From assembly GCA_010093605.1 (NCBI GenBank), contig MU004184.1:1631897-1695896 (forward strand): a stretch of 64,000 nucleotides of DNA, written 5' to 3'. Below, piece after piece: positions 34,071 to 43,099 of the stretch. The translations under genes were made by a program, and so were the position numbers. Numbering within the stretch: the stretch's first letter is position 1; each line of letters begins with the position of its first letter. Below the pieces are notes generated by a model. It ran no database searches. It saw only the letters and a program-made list of their open reading frames with translations, and was not told where the DNA came from. Source of the DNA: Lophium mytilinum (taxonomy: Eukaryota; Ascomycota; Dothideomycetes; Mytilinidiales; Mytilinidiaceae).

Positions 34071-36535
34071 ATGGCCATGACAACAACAAGCAAGGGCAAG
34101 GGCAAGCGAACCAAGCCTCCTGTTAAGGTAGCTTGTCTTGCTTGGTAAGTAAGATTTAGGTCTATGTTACATTCAGTTAACATAGAGTGATGCTGACGGC
34201 GATAAAAGTCGAGCTTCACGCATTAGATGTGACGGTAACACTACCTGTGCGAACGTATGTACCGAACGAAGTCAAAAACTGTTCGGGAACTGATGTTGTA
34301 AAAGTGTTTCGCCAAGGATCAAGAGTGTGTATACACCAAAAGCAACCGTGGTGGGCCTCGGGTCTCGCGGAAAAAGGCCGCTCAGTATGTTCAACCTCAT
34401 GGCGAACGAGAGCAGCAAGAGCAGTTTCTTCCCTTCGATGACCTTACGCAAATCGACCTCTCGAGTTCGCTAGAATCATATCAGAGCTCATATGACGATA
34501 TGTTCGGCGACATCATCATGCCCATGATCACGCCAGGGGCGGGACTGAAGAGCCTGGACAGTGATCAAATCTTTCATAGTATCTTTGGCAACATAACCGA
34601 GTCTAGCTCAGAGAACTCGAGTTCCTCAATCAATGAGTTCCATGCACCGGCTGCAGAATATCGACTTCGACCACGTACGTACGGAAGTGACAAAGACATG
34701 TGAGCATCACTCTTCGCTAGCCCAGATCTCTTTTGATTGCTCCATTCGAGCATTCACATATACGTGTCATCCAGGTCCGCACTTAGACCAGGCGCAAAAG
34801 CTGATATAATTCCAAGACTGAATGCGTATTATATCTACATTCATCCTTATTTCCCGATCTTGCCGCCGCCGGAGTCCGTGGTCTCTATCGACAACCCTTT
34901 GGCCGACAGGTCACACGAGTTCGAACCTTCCTCTCCTCTGAGTCTGGCTATATCAGCTATATTGTCGCTAGTGCCGAACCCTGAGGATAGGTGTCCCCAA
35001 AGTCCGGAATCCGTTCTCTTTCGGAGGAAGCAAGCCCACCTCTTTGCACAGTTGGCCATGGAGAGCATCGAGATTGAGTCGGAAATACTTGCCTCTACGA
35101 CCTCGCCTGCTGAGGCTCTCGGTAGCAAGCCGTCATTATTCAGAAGAGATCTTTTCCACCCGAAGACTCCCGTGGAGCTAGAAAGTATCCTAGCATACCT
35201 TATGCTCAGCGGCTACGAATATGCACAAAGAGGGAATCTAGCAAAGATGCGAAATAGAGCTAGCCAAGCCCTTGATGCCGCAACCCGGTTATGTTTACAA
35301 AAGGATATCACAGGGGTTGGTGATATTTACCGTGAAGCAAAACAGAGGGCTTGGTGGATGACAGTAAGCAATTCTCTTGTAGTACAGAACTATAAAACTA
35401 CAGTGGCTAATTAAAGCAGTATGTTTGTGTCCTACAATGCTCCATCGTTACTAGCACCGCTCCAATAATGGCAATTGACCATCAATCTTTCACTACCCGG
35501 CTTCCGACAATCAAAGCAGACCCTGGGGCTTGGAAGGCATTCATCGACGCCCAGCAAATGATATGGAGGTGTACAGAGTATACTATATCCTTGAAGCACA
35601 TTCTGGACTCTGGAAGAAGCCCCTCGGTGCTTGACTCGCAGATGAAAGCTCTGGATCATGAACTGGACTCGCTGATTGAAGACCAAAATTTGGATCTAGA
35701 CATAACATACTGTGACCTTGTTGACGTCGACGAAGGTGTGCTCGCAAGATCGCTCCGGGCGCAGGCCCAAATAAAGCTTCAGAGCTCTAAGATTAAGCTC
35801 CATCGGTACAGGGCATTTCAAGACGCTCCACTTTTCACTCAGAAACACTGCGATCTCCAAGAAAGATCAAAGCCCTCTTCTATCGTTACTCCTCCCTCTT
35901 GCTGTAGCGGTTCGCTGTTCTCAGAGTTTCCCATTTCTTCTCCAGACCGCATGAGGCGCACCTCCTCCGCGTCAATTTCCGAAGCGTCGTCACCTGGCGA
36001 ATCACTACTCAGCGATATACCATCGATGAAAGTTTGCTTGAAATCTGGATTGTCAATATCGAGGCTCTTTGAATCTCTCCCATATCCATATTCGATGCGA
36101 GCACTAGATACATCTTCGTTTCCATTTGCATATCACAGCGCCGTCATTCAAGCGCCCAGAACTATGCCGGCTTTTGCCTGTTGCGCAATGCAAAGCAGGT
36201 AATTACCCCGAACTACGGCTCAGAGTTTTCGTCAATCGCGTACTAATAAGACATCCGCAACAGCTATGCATTGCTCATGCTCTGCCGAAAAAGTCGTGAT
36301 ATCAACCGAGGCTCATACAGTGGAAATCCAGCTGCTAGTGGGCTCGGGGAGCTCTATTCAGGAATACGGCGTGTATTGAGTGCACTTGAGAACTATGCGA
36401 TTGCTTTTGAAGCGATTGACGGCATGCGAGGTATGCATGAACTTCATCCGTAACAACATAGGTACTGATGAAAGAAAGGTCAAATACAAGAGGCACTTGA
36501 AGTAGCTATTACTGATGATGGAGCAACGTGGTAAC
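34071..36535 (+). CDS. Zn(II)2Cys6 transcription factor, likely cluster regulator
   Basis: Seven exons, 34071-34144, 34209-34254, 34305-34699, 34775-35363, 35420-36198, 36264-36430 and 36480-36535, give 701 residues. The zinc cluster CLACRASRIRCDGNTTCANC with FAKDQECVY has canonical spacing C-x2-C-x6-C-x5-C-x2-C-x6-C at residues 22-48. The basic linker RGGPRVSRKK follows. The C-terminal part is the fungal transcription-factor domain: YIYIHPYFPILPPP, QRAWWMT-YVCVLQCSIV, then MPAFACCAMQS-SYALLMLC and ALENYAIAFEAIDGMRG. The zinc cluster is spread over three exons. It is nuclear, binds DNA through CGG half-sites as a family property, and sits inside the amino-acid cluster. A local pathway activator is the simplest reading. 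Confidence 0.9.
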
Positions 36536-37536
36536 ACACGGTGGGACCAATAGACGTGATTAGTTAAGGATACGCGTCAGCGTCTTCATCAAGTCGATTT
36601 GCGAGCTGAGCGATTTGATATCTATACCAGTTTTTACCGAAGCCGCTTGTATCTACTAGGTGTCTGAGGAGCAATTTGCGACCATATATTGACACTGTCT
36701 TGAATATCTCCTTAGCGCAACACGGCAACGGATCTAGCGGAGAGTTAGATATGTAGAGATGAGTCTCTGGGCGCGTTATCTTCCCTTGTCTACCTAACGT
36801 GATTTCCAATCACATGGGATGGGCCTCTTGAACAGTGCAGTCGTATTTATAGCTTCATTTCGGGGAATTTTGCTATGTTTACAGCGCCACATGCCGTTGT
36901 GGAGACTCGAAGAGCACGATGTCATGTTCTCGACACCATTGCTACACGCAGGACCGAGGTTCAAGATGCAAGATGTCACGTGGACTGCCACTTTATGTCC
37001 AACAAAGCCTGTTACCACAATCGTCTAGAAACTCCACACAAGCCATCTCACCACCATCTACTTCCGCGTCTTCTCGTGGCTGCGAATCTTGTCAGACGGG
37101 AAATCAGGGTGCGTAATTGTAGTACAATCTCTATTCCCCGTACTAGTGACGCAGACATCTGTACTAGTGACGCGGGCACCCATACTGGTGCCGCGGGCGC
37201 CGATGGGCTTAGACCGTTTCATGCGGGGAATGCTCTCGGGCTTTGCCTCAAATGGCTCACGGCATCCAATGCCCTCGATAGACACAGGCATGTAAAGCAA
37301 ATACAATCGGCTTCTGATAACAGGCGACGCAACGGTACCGTGGATCGGCCAGAGATAATGGAACGCATACTGAAGTCGGTGCCGAGTTCAGTCACCACAA
37401 TCACTTAGACCGAAATCATTCTCATATCTCTTATATTTAACGCATCTATCCAGTCTTCATATCTCTAATCCAGTCAATATCACTCGCACACGCAATTCTA
37501 CTATTTTCTCACGTCCCGAACTTAATTCCTATCAAC
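36536..37536. other. Intergenic before sulfhydrylase-like gene
   Basis: About 1 kb contains a 21 bp tandem repeat (listed separately) and a CACGTG at 36977-36982. Short open frames around 36875-37408 have no recognisable domain. The leader before 37537 is AT-rich with repeated ATCTC and CAATC words. Confidence 0.45.
37141..37203 (+). repeat. Three 21 bp tandem units
   Basis: Three units of 21 bp each begin TACTAGTGACGC or TACTGGTGCCGC and differ in the second half. They start at 37141, 37162 and 37183. In one plus-strand frame they would encode a seven-residue repeat of the type VLVTRAP. The array is located about 330-400 bp upstream of the sulfhydrylase-like start codon. Confidence 0.8.
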
Positions 37537-39144
37537 ATGGTATCAGGTCACTTGGGTCAAGTTACGAAGTAGGCTTTCCCCTACCGTCATATTCTATGAC
37601 CAAGGACATACTGACAGTATAGGACCCCAGAGTTTGAGACGCTTGCTCTCCATGGCGCTCAAGAACCAGATCCCATAAATGGCTCTCGTGCGCTTCCTCT
37701 CTACCAGACTGCTGCATACAACTTCACAGATGCCGCCGATGGTGCTAGCAAGTTCGCGTGGTCTAAGGATGGCTACGTCTATACTCGTATGGGCAATCCG
37801 ACCAACTCAGTATTCGAGAACCGCATGGCAATGCTTGAAGGAGGAGTTGGAGCGGTCGCAACAGCGTCTGGTCATGCTGCTCAGGTAAGTTCTACGAAAG
37901 CGCATATGCAACGAAGCTTATATGTACATCAGTTCATGGCAATTACGTCAGCATGTGAGCCAGGACAGAACTTCATCAGCACAATGAATCTCTATGGAGG
38001 AACATTCAATCAGGTATGCGGTGTATCTTCAAGTGCCGAAACTTTCACTAATTCTATAAATCAGTTCCGAGTTTATATGAAGAAGTTCCACATTACGTGC
38101 AAATTTGTTGAAGGACAAGATCCCAATAACATCAAGAAGGCCATCGACGAGAACACACGCGCGGTGTACGTGGAAACAATCGGGAACCCCCAGTTCAATG
38201 TGCCGGACTTAGAGGCAATTGCCAATGTCGCCCACGAAGCCGGAATACCTCTTATCGTTGACAACACATTCGGCATGGGCGGCTACCTTTGCAAACCCAT
38301 CTCTCTGGGTGCCGACATCGTTACCCACAGCTGCACCAAGTGGATTGGTGGTCACGGTACATCAATGGGAGGTATCGTCATTGACGGCGGCCATTTTGAC
38401 TGGTCTGCCAGTGGCAAGTTCCCCGGCTTCACCGAGCCCGCAGATGGCTACCATGGCATGCGGTTCTGGGAGACCTACGGGCTCAAAGCGCTGTCAGCCA
38501 AACTTCGCATGGACGCAATGCGTGACTTAGGTCCGTGTATGTCCCCTTTCAACGCTTGGCTGTTCTTGCAGGGTCTGGAGACTCTAGCCTTACGAGGTCA
38601 AAGACATGTTGAAAACACTCTCGCATTCGCAAAGTGGCTCCAGGCCCATCCATGCGTGGCTTGGGTCAACTACCCCGGTCTCGAATCACATACAGACTAC
38701 GCACGTGCCAAAAAGGTGCTTCCAAAAGGAGCTGGAGGCGTTCTTACCTTCGGCGTAGCTGGAAACATCAGCGAGGTTGCTGCTGTGGTTGACAACCTGA
38801 AGCTTTGCTCTCATCTTGCCAATGTTGGAGATGCGAAGACACTCATCATCCACCCTTGGCGGACAACCCATCAGCAGATACCCGACCAGGAAAAGATCCG
38901 AGGTGGAGTCACACCAGACATGATTCGAGTCAGTCTCGGCTTAGAACATATCGAAGACATCAAACATGACTTCGAGCAGGCGTTTGTGGGAGCTGGTTTG
39001 AAGCCGGCGCAAGGATGGATTCCAACATGGAAGAAGGATATGGAAAGCAAAGACTGGAACGAGGGCACCCTGTATGCACCCGCACCCGGAGCTCCCGAAG
39101 GTGTCAAGGAGATGGCTGCTCGTGCGATAAGTGCAAGCGCATGA
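37537..39144 (+). CDS. O-acetylhomoserine sulfhydrylase-like PLP enzyme
   Basis: Four exons, 37537-37568, 37623-37884, 37933-38013 and 38065-39144, give 484 residues. This is a fold-type I enzyme of the Cys/Met metabolism family. Motifs are FETLALHGAQEPDP, YVYTRMGNPTNSVFE, ASGHAAQF, VDNTFGMGGYLCKP and the PLP lysine K217 in THSCTKWIGGHGTSMGG. Later blocks are YPGLESH and GGVLTFGV, then HPWRTTHQQ. Members exchange the acetoxy group of O-acetylhomoserine for sulfide (Met17), for cyanide as a side activity, or for carbon nucleophiles in natural-product enzymes such as Fub7 and CndF. The protein is about 40 residues longer than Met17, mainly from a C-terminal tail after FVGAGLKPAQGW. Introns 2 and 3 are 48 and 51 nt, stop-free and in frame. 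Confidence 0.9.
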
Positions 39145-39523
39145 GCAAGGTTTTGGGTGCTACATTAGGTGTTTCGTTCGGGCTAGAATAACTTTGCTAG
39201 CAGAGCATTCGCGGTTGAGATTTCATCGGTTTCCATATTCTCAAAGAATGATGAAGTAACATCCCGAGAGCATTAAGTGCTTGGTTCCTTTCTTAGTAGG
39301 CACCTCCAGTGCTGTACATCGATATGTGCCCAGTCCTTTCACCTCGTCTCTTCAGCACATCGTTTCATATGATTAGCAGTCCATCAATGCGAACGTGCGT
39401 ATGTCTTCAATCTACTTAACCTATATACAACAACGACATCCACATCGAGTAATTCCATCTATCAATCAACCCTCCTTTAAAGCCTGATCCAAGCTGAACC
39501 AAGGGACGGCTCGAGATGTTGGG
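39145..39523. other. Convergent 3' spacer
   Basis: These 379 bp lie between the sulfhydrylase-like gene and the F-box-like gene. Nothing coding is seen. Confidence 0.5.
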
Positions 39524-40750
39524 CTAGTCTGTCCCTCCGCTTGTGATTCTACGACCATATCGGGTATATAGCTTAGTGAGGAGCTCCCGCGCGATCAGGC
39601 CTCGCTCGAAGGACGTTCGGGGATCAAACTTCGGACCAGAGTATGGAAATGAGACAGTCCCTGTGAAGTCGGTCTGCCCCTTTTCATAGAAGTTCAGTGA
39701 AAAGCTCTCTGCCTTCTTCAACATCTCTCTCAAACATGCACCGATGGGCTCGCCTCTCTCTTCCGCTTGCGCGGCCCAGCTCCATAACGATGGGTCGTGG
39801 AAGTCAACGCCGTCCTTGCGCGGGAGGATCTGCGCGTTGAATAGCAGATGACGCACGATTTGCATATTGCATCCATGATCGATGACTGCAGCCTGGATGA
39901 AGTCGGTTGATAGTGCGTTCCCTACGCCCAACAGAACGGCAAGGGCTGCGACAGCTCGTTCATTTCCTTCTTGGATGGCCTGGTGAAGCCCTTGCCTTGC
40001 CGTCTCTCCTGCCATCGAGCCCGCCCAATCAATCTCGCCATGAAAGCAGACCAAAACATACAGAAGATCCGCCTTGGCCGTAGTCCAAGGTCCGCAAAGT
40101 AGTCGGTCAGGAATGGCAAATCCTTCGGCGAACCCTAGATAGTCAATCTTGCATAGCTTGTATGGCCACAATCCGTCGAGGTAGCTTGGGTCTGGAGCTT
40201 GGATTCCGGTGTCGCCCCATCCACTCGCTTCTGAATTTCGTTTGAGAAGAGTATAGGCTCTCTCCGCATAGCTGAGGAAGAACGGCCATGAGAAGAAACG
40301 GCAAGCTAGGAGCTCTGATTGGAGGGTTACGGGGGGGTTTTGATCGCCACGCGTTTCGAAGAAGGCTTTGATACAAAATCGAATGCGGATGTTCTGTGAA
40401 GAGAGCTTGGCACCGAGTAGTGAAGAGCTCCGGGGTAATGCAATATTCATGCTATGGAGAAAGATGATTTCTAGAAGCTCCTGGGGAATGCCCTGGAGAG
40501 AAGGTTTCGCTGCCTCGGCCATCTTCCTGGAACGGTTTCTTGCTCTCTGCTGTCGTAGTTGTGACGGGAACTCCAATACCTGCCGCTTCACAGGCCGAGG
40601 AGCGTCGCTTCGAGCAGAGTTGTCGGAAGATGCCAGCTGCGATGGTGCCCTTCGCTTGGTGCGTTTCCCCCGGACGTTGATCGGGGTGAGGGCCATGTAT
40701 AGACAACTGGTGCCTGGGAGGCGTCGTCTCGCAAGGATTAGCGGTTCCAT
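39524..40750 (-). CDS. Hypothetical F-box-like protein
   Basis: A single exon encodes up to 408 residues. A second Met at codon 19 (40696) is an alternative start. The N-terminal third is basic and low in complexity (KRTKRRAPSQL). A short F-box-like motif follows, LQGIPQELLEIIFLHSMN, near residue 85. The remaining ~300 residues are a helical domain common in fungal F-box-type proteins of unknown role, with SYAERAYTLL, LYVLVCFHGE, ALAVLLGVGNAL and HGCNMQIVRHLLF. The last two resemble degenerate ankyrin-like helices. A possible role is substrate selection in an SCF ubiquitin ligase, by family analogy only. It is divergent from the nucleoporin gene at a distance of 167 bp. Confidence 0.7.
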   Translation of the reverse strand: MEPLILARRRLPGTSCLYMALTPINVRGKRTKRRAPSQLASSDNSARSDAPRPVKRQVLEFPSQLRQQRARNRSRKMAEAAKPSLQGIPQELLEIIFLHSMNIALPRSSSLLGAKLSSQNIRIRFCIKAFFETRGDQNPPVTLQSELLACRFFSWPFFLSYAERAYTLLKRNSEASGWGDTGIQAPDPSYLDGLWPYKLCKIDYLGFAEGFAIPDRLLCGPWTTAKADLLYVLVCFHGEIDWAGSMAGETARQGLHQAIQEGNERAVAALAVLLGVGNALSTDFIQAAVIDHGCNMQIVRHLLFNAQILPRKDGVDFHDPSLWSWAAQAEERGEPIGACLREMLKKAESFSLNFYEKGQTDFTGTVSFPYSGPKFDPRTSFERGLIARELLTKLYTRYGRRITSGGTD

Positions 40751-40917
40751 TGCGAGTGGAGGTGAATCTTGCCGGTGGCGCTGGCCTAAACCCGAAGCTG
40801 TGAGAACGGCCTTGGCGCGGAGATTCGTTCTTCCTCTCCAAACAAAACATCCCAGCTGAACTTCACTTCATCAACCTCGCGGCCGACACCGTTTAATCTG
40901 TCGCGTTACTCTCTACC

Positions 40918-42269
40918 ATGCAGGTCCACGCCGTCCCGGATGCTGAGCGCGTACACGACTCTCTTGGGCGTCAGCTCCCCTGGGGTTTCGAATATGCGGA
41001 GTGAGTTAAAACGTGCAATTCTACACCAACAACTTCAGGATAGCTAACATGTTTCTGTCGCGACGTAGCTCCGATCACAACCAGCGTCGCATACCCGAAG
41101 AGAAGGGCCCTTTCGGCAAGTCGACGAGAGGCAGGCTGGGCAAGTCACGAACCAAAACAGCAACGCCTGCGCGAACTGTCGACCAAGCGAAGCTAGAGAA
41201 CTTGCGCGCTATCGACGACATATTCAACGCCTTCAAGAACGAGCCCAAGAATAAAGAGAGCCAGACAAGTCCAAGGAAACCAGGCGGAGGTCTTGTGGCT
41301 TCACAATCGGCGCCAAACCTCGACATCGGCGGAGCCATCGCTGCGGGTAGTGCTCAACAGACAGTCTCCACAGAGCCGACGCCTGTGATTCTGTACGGCT
41401 ACGGGAGCGACCTGCAATGGGCAGCGATTGACCACTATGAGAAGGTGTCTAACGGGTTTATCTATGAGGAATACGATCGCACCCCTATGCAGCAGAGATA
41501 CAACCTCTCTCTGAGTCTGCATCGGTCAGCCGCGCAACGAAGTCTCGCCAAGGAAGCCCTCCGGGACACTAACAAGTTCGTTGGAGGCTATCACTGGATC
41601 AAAGTCACCTTCGATTCGCCAGAGTCCGCAGAGCGTGCCTGTCACTATTCACCGCACGTAATCCATGGATACCAGGTTCATGCAGAGAGATATAGAGGGA
41701 CTGGACCAAACGCGGATGTTGCTTTCCCGGCCACCAGTGGGCTTCTCTCCTCGCAAACTAGTTCGCCGAATCCGTCATCAACGACACTCCTTGCGGCATC
41801 ACAATCACAGACCTCCGAGACTGCGTCATCCGCGACAGCAACCGCATCGATACCAGCTTCCACCGTTCAAAATACCGCCAGTCGAAGTGTTGCAGGCGCT
41901 AGAGCGGGGTTGGTACTGGGAAACCGAAATCAGGCCGCTGAACCGGCAGGCGCTGTTGCCTCAGGCACGCAACGGGAACCAGCCCGGCAGCCCACCCTCC
42001 GGATCAAAAGTGCCAAACTAGGGAAGATGTTGCCAGCCGATCAAGCTGTCCTTCCAGCGGCTCCTCTCTGGCAACAGACGATGAGAAGTGTCCCCGTGCT
42101 CGGATGGGTGTTTGGCAGCGGACATGAAATTATTGGCAATCAAGTGCCGCGTAAGGCGGATGGGGGCTTCGACTCCGATGGCGCCAGCGTCTACTGGAAG
42201 TTCTGGTACATGATCGACTCTTGCTTTGGGACTGACTTCTGTGGCGTTCGGGGTGATGAAGATGATTAA
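40918..42269 (+). CDS. Nup53/Nup35-type nucleoporin (MPPN/RRM-like domain)
   Basis: Two exons, 40918-41000 and 41069-42269, give 427 residues. The 68 nt intron starts GTGAGT and ends GACGTAG, restoring GFEYAD-SDHNQRR. The N-terminal region is basic and Ser/Thr-rich. The Nup53/35/40 RNA-recognition-like domain lies roughly at residues 130-235, with PVILYGYGSDLQWAAIDHYEKV, GGYHWIKVTFDSPESAERA and HGYQVHAERY. The C-terminal part is Ser/Thr/Ala-rich and ends with an aromatic amphipathic segment, ASVYWKFWYMIDSCFG. Such a helix anchors this nucleoporin to the pore membrane in other species. The role is as a structural linker of the nuclear pore inner ring. Confidence 0.82.
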
Positions 42270-42576
42270 AGATCCACTCTCGAGATCTGGGAGTTACGGA
42301 TTGGCTCGGAACAGCTGTGGGTTGGCTTGGAAGGTTTTGCATTGTGGCATGGCATGGCGTTTCTGGCATATGTGTATTTGAACGACACATTGACATCTCG
42401 AAATCTCTTTGACTCCAAGGTTCCAAGCGTTTGGGCTACACTGCGGGCCACCATACTTCAAAATACCCGCTTCATTTTGTATACATTAGCATGGAAACAA
42501 AACACATACAAGACTTTTCTGTCCACTGCAGACGCATTAAAGTAAGTCGAGGTACGCATGACAGTAGTCAGAAGCT

Positions 42577-43018
42577 TTGGCCATATCTCAGACAACGTCC
42601 TGCCTTCCTTCCTCCCCAATGCCTCCAGCCCCACCTTGATCTGGTTCCTCATCCCTCGCAGCCTCCAATTCTTCGACTCGCTTCCCCATCGCTACTCTCG
42701 CCTCCTCAAACCATTCTAAGTCGCCTCATACCTCGTCTTGTGATTCTCCTCTTGTATCTCAATCTCGCACTTCAGCGCTTGCGTGTCGCTCTTCAGTACG
42801 TCGACGGCCCACTTGGCGTCACTCTCACGTGCGTACCATATGGTTAGGAAGAGGTTTGTTTCTTTCTTGGGGTGCAAGACAGAATGCTTGCAGTCGCAGT
42901 GGAGGCAGTCTATCTCTTCGTGTAGAAGAGCTTGGGCATCGTTGTTTCCATTCACAGCTTGACGTCTTTGAAAGAATTTTAGGTGGGCTACGGGTGCACT
43001 GGTGCAAGTACTAATCAA
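42577..43018 (-). CDS. Possible small minus-strand gene, acidic coiled-coil tail
   Basis: The minus strand shows two open stretches in different frames. The upstream one, with CLHCDCKHSVLHPKK and ESDAKWAVDVLKSD, ends at 42716. The downstream one, with EWFEEARVAMGKRVEELEA, ends at a stop near 42591. The amino-acid makeup of both looks coding: charged, helical and lacking the Ser/Pro/Arg bias of chance frames. I cannot place a convincing intron to link them. No family is recognised. It may be a short, poorly resolved or decaying gene. Confidence 0.25.
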
Positions 43019-43099
43019 AAGGATGAATAATATCCATCATTACCTCCCATCGAACTCTTTGTGGCTGTTGTTCCATGTGCCTTAGTAGCTACCAGAGCC

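Noticed and set aside
33485-36982. CACGTG motifs at 33485, 34063 and 36977 as Cbf1-type sulfur-regulon sites
   Set aside because: The same palindrome occurs several times elsewhere in the window (for example near 22988, 23256, 57924 and 60142), about as often as chance predicts.
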